DNA of 64,000 nt from Oasisia sp. SBJ-2009 (lineage: Eukaryota; Annelida; Polychaeta; Sabellida; Siboglinidae), in NCBI GenBank assembly GCA_964017155.1, contig OZ024862.1, forward strand, positions 44,493,462 through 44,557,461, read 5' to 3'. Shown here piece by piece: positions 50,258-61,950 of this stretch (the stretch's first letter is position 1; each line of letters opens with the position of its first letter). The notes below the pieces were generated by a model. That model saw only the letters and a program-made list of their open reading frames with translations, had not been told where the DNA came from and did no database searches. A program made the translations under genes and the position numbers.

Positions 50258-50312
50258 ATGCACCATGTACCATGCACCATGCACCATCCTCCATGCACCA
50301 TGCACCATGCAC
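50258..50312. repeat. 9-bp CACCATGCA repeat
   Basis: Five to six copies of ACCATGCACC-type nonamers. Confidence 0.85.
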
Positions 50313-51493
50313 TCTTAGCTACCTTATCACTGAAACCATTGAGGATATGCTTTTATAATTTGGCACAAATATGTCTTAGGGCACTGCTATGCTTTTTCTC
50401 TAATGTTGCATCTTAGGGTATATAGGTAGTACATACACAAAACATTTGTATTCCATGGAATGTTTCTAAGGCTACCTCAGGGGCTCCCAAAAGGCTACAT
50501 GTCCACATCTTGCCAGGCCAGTCCAGTGATCAAAATGCAATTGATATTAACAAACTGATATTTCATTTGATAGTTGTTCAGAATATATATATTTTTATTA
50601 TGTTTGTCACATGTAGTTGAGAATATACCAGTCATATAATATTAAATATAATTAAATAAGCATGAACATAAACTTAACTTGCATTTACAGCATAATCCAT
50701 TGTCATAATCACTGTCATTACCGAGTGTCCTTATTAGTAACAACAGCAGTATGAAGACATACAAATGATTATGGATGTCAGGAAAATGCCAGAACTTCTT
50801 TAATTAACCATTTTAAATCCACTTCTTGCTCCAGTTCGTTCAAAGTTCTGTATTCTCCCCTGGGGACCAGTTATTGTCTCTTACCAATATATAAAATAAA
50901 TCATGATACAGTTCATGTGTCATGAGTGCACGACCAAACATAGCTGACCAGGCTTTGATAACAAACATTGATTTATCCTGGCGACTGTGTGAATTACTAT
51001 TCAAATTACCTTCAAAGTGTACCTTCAACTGAGAAATGTTTCAGAATATTAATAAATATTATTATTCAGTTTGTCTGAGTCTTTGTTCTTCGTAGTATGC
51101 ATGGCCCAGTTTTCATCTGTAGTAATCGATGCCTTTTGAAATGCTTTACTTAGAGACACCGGACCGGAAGTATTATTGTCATGTATTGATTGGTAGATCA
51201 CCTGGGCACTTTCACGAATGATCAGTGGTTTCTGCCGAGACGAGAATTCAGCTCCTACCAAGGAGCACTGCATCATTTAAACAATTCTCAAAATGTTTTG
51301 TGTGTATTTTATTTGTAACGGAAAATCAATTGAAATGTTGCATTCATGAACTCAAACGACTGGGGGCAATATAAAATCATACTCTTATTTAAAAAAATAT
51401 GTTTTATTACTACGGGAACAGGTATAATACTTGTGATGTAAAAAATGTATAGTCAGTTACACAGAAGACATCTAGTCTGGTCGGTGGTTTATG
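50313..51493. other. Intergenic sequence; two weak minus-strand open frames
   Basis: Minus frames at 51276-51049 (75 codons, protein-like composition) and 51028-50840 (62 codons, just after a TTTCTCAG acceptor look-alike) lie in tandem and could be decayed exons. Neither shows a family signature, so I leave them uncalled. Confidence 0.35.
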
Positions 51494-51600
51494 ACTTTAT
51501 AATAATAATGATAATAATGGCAATTTGTATAGCGCCGGTATCCGCCACGTAGTGGCGCTCATGGAGCTTTTACATATAAAACATCATGTTAAAACAATAC
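51494..51600. repeat. Fragment of a dispersed repeat with a TAGCGCC hairpin (tentative)
   Basis: AATAATAATGATAATAATGG leads into ATTTGTATAGCGCCGG and, 16 bases on, TGGCGCTCATGGAGCTTTTA. The AGCGCC/GGCGCT pair forms a stem. Similar AAT-rich leaders before TATAGCGC hairpins are widespread in marine invertebrate DNA, to my recollection, but I cannot name the family. Confidence 0.4.
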
Positions 51601-52142
51601 TATTACAGTGTAATGCCAATAAAGCGACCTTTTTTAACCAAACAAATAGTATAGTAATTACCATTAAATAAACTAGTAATAAAAACGGTGTAAAGTTTCT
51701 AAAAATGTATATACAATAATAATAAAAATAAAATAATTTTTTTAATGAATTAGTGTCATAAAATGTATACAGTCCAGAACATGTCCAAGGGAAACTTCAC
51801 ATGTATCACTCAAGGTAAGCTTTAAAAAGATGTGTCTTCAATGCTTTATAGTGCCAACATCTGATGAAAATGTTAGCGGATAATGAAGCCTGTTTTTGGG
51901 TGTTGTTGCTGCAGTGTCTTCCTTTGTGACTTTGGTTAATGTCTCATTCTTGTTGATGGCAGATGGAAAGAACTCTAGCCAGCTGTGTCACTTTAAATAT
52001 ATTAAACTCTGATGTCCTTTTAGGGCGATTCTTGTATGTGCTGCAATTTCAGGTCTAAATTCAAGTACCTTTATGGGTCCTCTTGCGGAAATTACTTTGT
52101 GATGTTCACTGTTAAGGAGCAATAAATAAATGTGTGTAACAC

Positions 52143-52332
52143 AGAACACAGACCACACAGACCACACAGACCACACAGACCACACAGACCACACAGACCA
52201 CACAGACCACACAGACCACACAGACCACACAGACCACACACACACTGGACAACAGATAAATACTAAGTCTAGTTGGTCTAGTAAAGTCTAGTTGGTCTAG
52301 TAAAGTCTAGTTGGTCTAGTAAAGTCTAGTTG
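52143..52332. repeat. 9-bp (ACCACACAG) and 19-bp repeats
   Basis: About ten ACCACACAG nonamers lie at 52150-52240, then four copies of TAAAGTCTAGTTGGTCTAG at 52262-52332. Confidence 0.93.
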
Positions 52333-52426
52333 TAAAAGAGTGTGATAAAAACCAATACAAAGAAACATCTGATAAAAAGAATAATAAAATAGCACAGAAC
52401 AATCAGCCAATTGTTAGATCTTGCTG

Positions 52427-52503
52427 CTGGTGTCATTGTTGTTGCTGCTGTTGTTGCTGCTGCTATTGTTGTTGGTGTGGCAGTTATTGTTGCTGTTGTT
52501 GCC
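52427..52503. repeat. Imperfect (TTG/CTG)n trinucleotide tract
   Basis: Mixed GTT, GCT and ATT triplets; the minus strand reads as Ala/Thr-rich. Confidence 0.85.
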
Positions 52504-53720
52504 ATAATCACTGCTCTCCTGGTGCAGTTGTTATCTTCGTGCTCTGCTAGACACAGCCATTGACCAGAGACAGAGCACTGTCATGTTCCTGTGCCCATGT
52601 CACTGAGCATCATCTGTGATGTTGCTCCAGGGCATCATCTGTGCTGTCTCTCTATGTTCCTCCTCACAATATTGATACTCTGTCTGTACACATCCTCAAG
52701 CCATCTGTGGCCTCAGCCAAGGGTTCTCTGGCTGAGTATTGTTTTCCTGTTGGCTGCAAATGTGAAACTAATATCCACATGAGATGAGCTGATATATATT
52801 CTGGTCCACATGTTGACACTGAGGTTGGACTCAGGTCACTCATTATTGGTAACATTTTCTGAAGCGTACAAACCGTATGTTACAGGGAGGTCAAAAGCAT
52901 CCATATATGCTTTAAAATTGTTGTAGCCTGCTTGTTGTTGTTGATCTGTTTTAGTCACAACAATCAGCATTTTAATGTCCTGTTTGGGAGGTCACGAAAA
53001 AGCGTACAGTTCTGAAAATATTCAGTTATGAATGACCCTTACACAAATATAATTGTGCAGAATCCAAATGGGATGTAGCACGAATACAAACCAGGTATTG
53101 GTGTTGTGTTGCCATGCAAGGAGTAGCCAGGCATTCACAGTTGATATTACAATAATTTCTCTCTTAGGCAGGTTTTCACAGGAGAAACTTTCACAATGGA
53201 TGAGTTCCTCACTTTTTGTCTGATCTTGGAACCAACCATAAGAGCAATTGATGAGTTAGCTGACAATTCTAGCAATGTTTTTGTTTGAAACAAATCAGAG
53301 TGACTTGTCTTGCTTAGTGCCATCTGCTTTGTGAAATTAGCTTTAAGTACAATGTATGAGCGAGGGGGGGCCATAATATTTATTTTCTAGATACAATGTT
53401 TCTTCAGATGTAGGAGAGGAAATGGACACAAATGACAGCCATGAGTGGTGAGAGGCTGAAGATTAGAAATCAATAGGGCATGCTCGTACGAGATGAATCA
53501 TATAAAACGACTGTAAAATATATCTGACTTGGATGTCAGAAGGGAGTCATGCTAGGACCCAGACATACATGGACAATACTTTGTCTATATATAATATCCA
53601 GAATTTGTATGGATTCTGTGGATTAATCTGTTATTGTGAAGCTGCTTGTGAGGACAGTTCTTAGTTCTTAGGTAGTTTCCTCCAAACAGCCCAAACTTGG
53701 GCTAACGCAGGAGTTGTCCT
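52504..53720. other. Intergenic sequence, no gene recognised
   Basis: A minus-strand frame at 53374-53147 (75 codons from ATG) has protein-like composition but no domain or splice context I can identify. Confidence 0.4.
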
Positions 53721-53958
53721 CTAGAATTAGTGAGTCCACTACAGGTTACACATATACCCCCTGTGTGGGATCTTTTACTTCCCCTGGCATAGACACCAGA
53801 TAGAAGGGACCGCCGGCTTTTAGTGTCTCTTCCAAAAGACGCAGGCAAATGTGGGGTGAACGAAATTGCCTAAGTTTCGAAACGGCGGTAGGTGGGATTG
53901 ACCCACCGTCCCCTTGATTGACAGTCCGGCGCTCTACCACGCAACCATCATTCCCCAC
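53721..53958 (-). mobile_element. tRNA-derived SINE, copy 2
   Basis: On the minus strand a tRNA-like head carries A box TGGTTGCGTGG and B box GGGTCAATCCC. Next come TTTCGAAACTTAGGC, GTCTTTTGGAAGAGACACTA, and an end near GTGGACTCACTAATTCTAG. It aligns along its whole length with copy 1, apart from a short deletion beside GAACGAAATTGCC, so the two share a family boundary near CTAGAATT/GAGAATTT. Confidence 0.88.
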
Positions 53959-54904
53959 AGCAGGACGAAACAATGCATAAAGGCCCTGGCAAGTGACAGC
54001 GTGCCATTGATGCACATCTATGTGGTTGTGCAACATGAGAAGTGTCGGTGGAAACTGGAATTCGCTACTACCTAGTCACTGTGTCACTGGTGGAGATTGC
54101 TTCCTGGCATTTGCAAAGGATAGAGTGTCCACTGTCCACAGTGTCACCGCAAATAGCCGATGATAGTGTCAACTGCACATCTCCGGAGTCATTAATAATA
54201 ATAACATGTTATTTGATATGGCACCAGATCCAAATATAAATTGTTCGTTGCACGTTGCAGCGTACACACGACAAATACAGTTTTTTGTTTGTTGTAAAAT
54301 GTATAAATAAACGTGCATAAATAAACTTGCAGTCCTGATAAATGGTATGCCAGCTATTTTAGTAAAAATACAAACTGTATGTATGTGTTTGGTTTTCTTG
54401 TGAAACATTATGTTTCTAACGGAACTGAATTGATTTTCAGTAATTTCTGATGCATCTAGAGTTCATAATTCTAAATAATATTCGTTGTGTTACCCGAAAC
54501 ACTGCCAGTGGATACCTCAGAGACCATAGGATCAAGGAAAAGCTGCACTCAGCATGAACACAGACAGAGCCAAGTGCAACTCGGAGCCTGGGAGGAGATT
54601 ATGTTACCACGCTCCAAAGTTAGCATTTCAATACACAGATAACAGGTATTGTGAGGCTGAGCTTGACGTGCCCTTTGACCTCTTACTTCCTCCGTCTCTC
54701 ACTCGCAATTAGTGCGTCAGAGGAGAAGGCTAGTCGCTGAGTGCACCTGAACAGGCGGCGCATTACCTCGCCGGCCGCTCTCTAATGCTCAAGTGTTGTC
54801 TGTGGCAGGAGTGGAGCAGGATGACTTAGGCCGTAAGCTCCGTGTTCTGTCTGCGTGAGACGTACTTAGTGTACCACAGCTGCGGTCCACAGCTACATTG
54901 TGAC
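53959..54904. other. Intergenic sequence with a GC-richer block
   Basis: No gene recognised. The block at about 54640-54880 is GC- and CpG-richer than its neighbours and contains TGACCTCTTACTTCC and CAATTAG, so it may be regulatory; no transcript evidence is visible. Confidence 0.4.
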
Positions 54905-56170
54905 AACTGGTGGAGTTCTACGTATTGTCTGACTACCACTGCAGCTCTACATGTTGTTGTCTGACTACCACTGGAGTTCTACATGTTGTTGTCTGACTAC
55001 CACTGGTGCTCTACAGGTTGTCTGACTACAACTGTAGCTCTACAGGTTGTTGTCTGACTCTCATTGGAGCTCTACATGTTGTTGTGTGATTACCACTGGA
55101 GCTCTACAGGTTGTTGTCTGACTACCACTGGAGCTCTACAGGTTGTTGTCTGGCTACCATTGGAGTTCTACATGTTGTTGTCTGACTACCACTGGAGTTC
55201 TACATGTTGTTGTCTGACTACCACTGGAGCTCTACAGGTTGTTGTCTGACTACCACTGGAGCTCTACAGGTTGTTGTCTGGCTACCATTGGAGTTCTACA
55301 TGTTGTTGTCTGACTACCACTGGAGCTCTACAGGTTGTTGTCTGACTACCACTGGAGCTCTACAGGTTGTTGTCTGGCTACCATTGGAGTTCTACATGTT
55401 GTTGTCTGACTACCACTGGAGTTCTACATGTTGTTGTCTGACTAACACTGGAGCTCTACAGGTTGTTGTCTGACTACCATTGGAGCTCTACAGGTTGTTG
55501 TCTGACTACCACTGGAGTTCTACAGGTTGTTGTCTGACTACCACTGGAACTCTACAGGTTGTTGTTTGACTACCACTGGAGTTCTACAGGTTGTTGTCTG
55601 ACTACCATTGGAGCTCTACATGTTGTTGTCTGACTACCACTGGAGCTCTACAGGTTGTTGTCTGACTACCACTGGAACTCTACAGGTTGTTGTTTGACTA
55701 CCACTGGAGTTCTACACGTTGTTGTCTGACTACCACTGGTGCTCTAAAGGTTGTTGTCTGGCTACCACTGGAGTTCTACATGTTGTTGTCTGACTATCAC
55801 TGGAGCTCTACAGGTTGTTGTCTGACTACCACTGGAGCTCTACAGGTTGTTGTCTGACTATCACTGGGGCTCTACAGGTTGTTGTCTGACTACCACTGGA
55901 ATTCTACAGGTTGTTGTCTGACTACCACTGGTGCTCTACAGGTTGTTGTCTGACTACCACTGGTGCTCTACAGGTTGTTGTCTGACTACCACTAGAACTC
56001 TACAGGTTGTTGTCTGACTACCACTGGAGCTCTACATGTTGTTGTCTGCCTACCACTAGAGCTCTACATGTTGTCTGACTACCAATGGAGCTCTACAGGT
56101 TGTTTTCTGACTACCAATGGAGCTCTACAGGTTGTTTTCTGACTACCACTGGAGCTCTACAGGTTGTTGT
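54905..56170. repeat. 32-bp minisatellite
   Basis: About 40 copies of GTTGTTGTCTGACTACCACT plus GGAGCTCTACAG. Common variants are GGAGTTCTACAT and GGCTACCATTGG, arranged in recurring groups, so there is some higher-order structure at 55120-55440. Confidence 0.96.
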
Positions 56171-58488
56171 TGATCTAACACAAGAATGAAGCATATTCCA
56201 AAGAACAGTTGCAGCTACAGATAAAGCCAATACAGTATTAGTATTTACCCTTAGTATTTACCCTAGGGACAATCTGGACAAAAAGTAAATCAGAATTAGA
56301 TGGTTGCAGCTGGATAGGGGTCAACAATGAATGTAAATATGATGGTTGCATACATGAAGGTGCCTGGTAAGTAGTACTACACCTCTCAGAGATGACGCAT
56401 ATTGGCCAGGACATCTATCCTGTGTCTTAAGAAATGTCGTCAATCCAGCAAGTAAAATATGGAGACCTAGTCACAGGTTGTAATTTTGTGATATCTTTAA
56501 GGGCAATATTTTGAAAAATGGAATTACAGTAGTCTAATCATCTAGTGGCTTTACAGACCTGTGGTGGAATGATTGAATGTTGTGTGTCCAACAAGGTCTG
56601 GTTGTGTCCACAGTGACCTGCAGAATGAATGCGTTGTGGTTCCTCATTGCTCACACACAGTGTAGACGTGATTGTCTTTAGAGCAGTGATGTTATCATCC
56701 TCCACTATACACTTGAGTGCGACCATGCAAACTCAGGAATGGGAATGGTTTGGTCGGATTTGTCAGGACAAATTAGACATATGTAAGTTTTCTGCTGTGT
56801 TACAACACTGGCCTAGCCCTTAACTCATACATTAATGCAATTAGAGTTTACAAAATATACTAATGATATAAATAATAAAATTTAAATGGCATGCAGATAA
56901 TGTGGTAAAGACATTGCAAGTGTGTGTGTTGTATATGCGTGTGTGTGTACATGTGAGCATGCATGCTTGTGTGTGTATATGTATATGTGTGACATTTGTG
57001 TAGGTATACATGCCTGCTTGCCTGTTTGTGTGCAGGTATGCATGTATGTGTGCAGCTTGTTCAATACCAGTGATGTCTGGTTTTTTGTATTTTTGAATTC
57101 TAGGAATTTCTCTGTACTTAAAACCGCATTGATTATTCTGTTTTAAATAAAGTATGCTGAATCTGTAGTATAACTAATCCATCACGCAATGTATTCATCA
57201 ACTTGTATGTGTTCAGTCAGGCGGAACACCTGTTCCACTTGACTGCACACGCTACCATGTGGATCCTGGCTACTGTAATAATTTTTTTTATCCAAGATGG
57301 CTAAACATACGTTTGCTTATTTTGTAAATTAAATCTTATTTATTGCATGCATCATCTTGTATTGAATAATTTTAAAATAAAAAATGTTTTCAACTGTTAT
57401 CTTCCACTTTGAATGCAAGTCTATTGTCTGCCTAAAATGATGACCGAAAGTGTTAATTCAATTCATGACACCAATAAAAGCTGTTTCTGAATCCCAGCAA
57501 TTTTAATTTCTACACAGTCACTGCAGTCATGTCACTGATATGCTGATCAAATTTCGTAAAAATCACATATCTCAGGCTCTTTTAAAATGCATGCATGTGC
57601 AGTTGTGCACTGCCCGTCAATATTGACCAAATTTAGTATGTTTTTCTGCATTCACAGGGTCATGTAAGAAAAAAAGGCTAAAAATCACTACGCCAACTAC
57701 ACTCTGCCTAACATGTGTCATTGCACTGCAGATACATTATAGCACTGAATCTATTAGTGTGCTTACCCTACTGTACTCATTTCACATAAAAATTATTTTT
57801 CTAAATCTCAAATTATTAAGGTACTACATTTGTATGTGTCACACCAGGAAGTCTAACTGTGGTCTGACCCCTGCAGCCAGAGATTTGCAGAAGCAGCCAT
57901 GTCAGACAGATCATGTCCAGTTGGACTGCTACAAGTGAGGTCCCTCCAAAGAGCCATTCAATGTTGTATGGTAAAACAGTGGAAGTCCATTTTTGTTTTT
58001 TAGGCACTGGCATAACAACTTGGACTGTCAGCCACATTCCCATCTGCTTGCAAAACACAGCAGTCCAGTTAGATACACAGCAACTGTGTGTCAGTGAGTT
58101 CAAACTGTTGATATCCTGAAACACATGAGTATCTGAAGAATGAAAGTGAAACCATCACTTGTTAAGCAGGCCTTTGTGACACATCAAAAGGAACTTCAAA
58201 GAGAAACAAAGTGTCATTAAGAATGGAAACGAATACAAATTCACGCATGACAATGCATATAGAGGGCAGCAGCTACTTTACACTATTTTGATCTGTTATA
58301 TCTCGTTGCCACATCAACACCCTCAGGAGAAAAGTTCATAACTGAATTCTCTTAAGTGGGAAAATGGCTGCTAGAAAAACATTGCATATAAAAATTGAAT
58401 ATGTAAATAAATATATATAACTGTTTTGTGCTTTCTGAAATGTGTCACAAATTAGTGGATCAAAGGCTAAAGGTCAGAGTGCATGAAT
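56171..58488. other. Intergenic sequence, no gene recognised
   Basis: AT-rich. There is a short GTGT/GCAT-rich stretch at 56915-57060. A 102-codon minus frame at 58124-57816 has no recognisable domain. Confidence 0.5.
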
Positions 58489-59060
58489 GAGCATAGAAAG
58501 TAGTGCATTGATGAAGACAATAGAAAGAAGTGCATTGATGAAGACAATAGAAAGAAGTGCATTGGTGAAGACAATAGAAAGAAGTGCATTGATGAAGACA
58601 ATAGAAAGAAGTGCATTGGTGAAGACAATAGAAAGAAGTGCATTGATGAAGACAATAGAAAGAAATGCATTGATGAAGAGACAGCAGCATCCCCAAAGTG
58701 GCACTCAGATGGACACCACCAGGAAAAAGGAAGCGAGGACGGCCAAAGATGACGTGGCGACAAACAGTGATGGCCGAGCTGAGAGAGATGGGGCTGTCGT
58801 GGGGAGAAGCTCAGGCCTCAGCCAAGAACAGGACCTTGTGGCGGAAGATTGTTGTGGCCTTATGTCCCACTGGGGACGAAGAGGATTAAGTAAGTAAGTA
58901 AGCATTGATGAAGACAATAGAAAGAAGTGCATTGATGAAGACAATGTTATAATACTCCATAGGGCACGAATGAATATAGAAAGAAGTGCATTGATGAAGA
59001 CAGTATTATAATCCTCCAAAGTGCATGAACAAACATAGAAAGAAGTGCATTGATGAAGAC
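58489..59060. repeat. 27-bp minisatellite split by a LINE insertion
   Basis: Seven or eight near-perfect units of AAGTGCATTGATGAAGACAA plus TAGAAAG fill 58489-58678. The array resumes at 58902 with two good units and then larger, diverged units (GTTATAATACTCCATAGGGC inserts) to about 59060. Confidence 0.93.
58679..58901 (+). mobile_element. Severely 5'-truncated LINE insertion in a minisatellite
   Basis: The insert encodes, in one open frame from about 58677 to TAA at 58889, the C-terminal tail of a non-LTR retrotransposon ORF2. It has VALRWTPPGKRKRGRPKMTW, then AELREMGLSWGEAQ and VALCPTGDEED. A 3' tail of TAAG repeats follows (58887-58901), as in LINEs that end in short tandem repeats instead of poly(A). 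GCATTGATGAAG flanks it on both sides (58667-58678 and 58902-58913) and can serve as the target duplication, although the host array itself contains that sequence. The family differs from the CR1-like element at the right edge. The intact frame and clean flanks suggest a recent insertion. Confidence 0.9.
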
Positions 59061-61608
59061 AGTGTCATAATACTTCATAGTCTGCGTATTAGTAATTACA
59101 GACACAGATAATGGTAGTTTTTGGAGAATTAGGTGACTATTGCATTTATGTCGAGGTGCGTTGAATGTGTCCATCTCAGATTTAGTGGACTACAGCACTG
59201 GTCATTGTCCAGACACTCAGGGGCTCGTGTACCTGCTCTCAGGGGTCAGGTGAAGTCACAATGCGAGAGTTTACCCAAGGCCTATTGATCAGACACGTGT
59301 TTGCCAACAGCGGCTGGTTCATACGCTCGGCGGTATTGTGTCCGTGTCGGACAGTTGTGTTGAAATGCTAATGGTTGGCACCATTCGCTGTCAGACTGGT
59401 GCCAGACTGTTGGGCTGTCCTCGTTCACGTTGCGCTGTGTCACTCTTGTTAGATTCACAGAGCAACACAGAGGTAAGTCTTCATACACTGATAAGCAAAT
59501 TGTGCTTCGTAAGATAAGGTACTACAATTGGAAAGATCAGAGATTCATATTTAATGCTTGACTTCATTTACTACTACTTAATAATGTGTAGTAAGGCACC
59601 ACAAACAATTGTGGATCAAGTGTTGTCATAAATTCAGTATATTATTATTACTGGGATAAGATAATGGTATTACCTAGGTACTATAAATTGCATAATAATA
59701 ATTCTGATACTCCAATTGGGGGTGGCATAGAGGTAACTGTGCAGTGACTACATTCTGTGGTGCAATATAAATAACACTATGCATTAATTAGTATAACTGA
59801 TAATAACGATTAACGCGATGAAAACAATTACAGGTGATCTGATATTTAGACCAACTGAACTTTAGATATGAAAAATATTAGTAAACGTTATTTATCTTTA
59901 TGACATTAAAATTTACACAGTATGTGTATCAATGGAGTGTACTTGAGCTGTTCATTGAAACTGCCCTGGAATCACCTGACCCAAGATACATTGGTTCAGA
60001 GGAACAACACAAAGAAGCAACATTTTGATTGATTGAGTAAATAAGCTGGTTAACAAGTTCTACAAACATCTTCTGCAAACTATTTTCCAGGGATTTTCTA
60101 GTGGAAATATTGATCATAATATTACATTGGGCAGGTATTGCCTGTATAAATATAGACGTCTTGACATTTAGAAACAAGTTGCATTGAGAGAAAATGAAAT
60201 TTGATATAGTCATTTATAGTCATATTATAGTCAGAAATTTGATATAGTGGATTAGTGCATATCTGCACAGGTCATTCAGTTGTATGAATGAATGTCTGGA
60301 TATTTGTGTACGACTAATCTTTGCACAGTAGTAAGAGTAGTTACAATATGTCTGAAAACTCAAAAGAGTGATTGAGATGGTAAACAGGTCTGTAAAGGGG
60401 TTAAGTGTAAGACACTGAATAATCCTTGTGGATCGGTTACTGTACCAGATACCTGATAGAAACATACGCTTTTCCACTTATTTGTTTGTATTAATACATT
60501 GGCAACTTATAAAATAGTACGTATTTTCAGTCATATAATTTGTATATCTAAAATAATGTATGTTAATTATTTTTGGTGTAACTAACAGTAATTACTACCT
60601 ACAGCTCTTACTTTAACATTTGTGGGAAAGTTATGCACCTCTGCTCAAAGTGGGATTACGTTCTATCAACTGGTCCATATGCTATGAAATTAACTAACAT
60701 TTATTTGGCCAATATATGTATAGGCTCATGTCATATTAAGATACAGCAAATGTGAAGAATTACAATGGCAGAATGAAAACATTCACTTGCAATCTGCTGA
60801 TTTACGCGGACATTTCCCCAACGTAAACCAGCATAAATTGACTGTGAAGCAATCAGGAAATGCTCGTTGTTGAAGCAGCCTCAATCACACTATGACTGCT
60901 GCGCATTTGTCAGGCTTTCTGTTGTTTTATCGGCTCTAACCGCTGTCTGCCGCCACACATTGTAACGCGGCTAGTCGCCCGAGATGTCTCGTTCATCAGC
61001 AACATGTGTCTACTCTCGTTTCTATGTATTCATGTCTCCACAAATCACAGATGTGTTTTACTGATTGTGTCCCTTGTAGTCCCTGGTCAAGGGCAGGGGT
61101 GGCTGCATGCGACCAACTCACCTCACTGATCTATGAGACAGAAAAATGATTTTGGCAGCTGTTTTAAAGTCTTTTAATTACCCCATAGCCAGTGTTGTAG
61201 TGCATCTATACAGTTTCGATACAATTTTTTTATTTAAATCATTTTGGAATGATATCAATCCATTATTAAAATGGTTCGATTGTTGACATCCTGGTGTGGT
61301 GGGTTTCATTGCTAAAAAGGTTTTATTTTTATTCCTTAAAAAGATCTTCATATTATTTCTAATAATCTGTTTTTTTGTTTTAATATATAGGTGATATTTA
61401 TTATTTAATTTTGTGATATTTTATAAAATTTGTGATTTAATGTTTTAACATTATTTTTGAAATTGCTACTATTTAATTGTTTGCTGGGATGGTGTGTTAT
61501 CATTTTGTTTCTGATATTGTATACTTAGTAGATATTTGCATTTAAAAAAATTACCTAAAGCTTTCATTTGTTATCATCATCTAAACATACAATACAATTG
61601 TATTACAC
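59061..61608. other. Intergenic sequence, no gene recognised
   Basis: AT-rich unique DNA. Short open frames on both strands show no family signature. Confidence 0.5.
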
Positions 61609-61611
61609 ACA

Positions 61612-61663
<52 letters not shown>

Positions 61664-61672
61664 CACACACAC
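61609..61672. repeat. (ACGC)n/(AC)n microsatellite
   Basis: About ten ACGC units pass into about ten AC units. Confidence 0.95.
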
Positions 61673-61950
61673 TGTTGTAGAACAGTGTTTTTTTCTCCAA
61701 ATATGATATTTATAAAGTTACCAGATCACACCAAGTTATAAGCCAAGTGTTGGAAATCCTGAACAAACATGGCCACACCTGTGGAATACAAGTGACATAT
61801 GTACACAAGCAGCAGTAATCTACAGCCTTCAAGTGTAGTGACTGTTGCTGAACGGTGCTCAAGTCGTGCTTGAGTAACAACCACATGAACATGAATGTGC
61901 TGCCATCTGGTGACCATGAAGTCATGTATTCTCCTGCTTACTGGCTTGGG

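Noticed and set aside
51049..51276. 75-codon minus-strand frame with protein-like composition
   Set aside because: I recognise no domain and no convincing splice site pair; the next frame (51028-50840) has only a weak acceptor. It is worth a homology search but not a call.
53147..53374. 75-codon ATG frame on the minus strand
   Set aside because: No family signature, signal peptide or gene context.
57816..58124. 102-codon minus-strand frame
   Set aside because: No recognisable domain. The opposite strand is also open for 68 codons over the same bases, which suggests chance.
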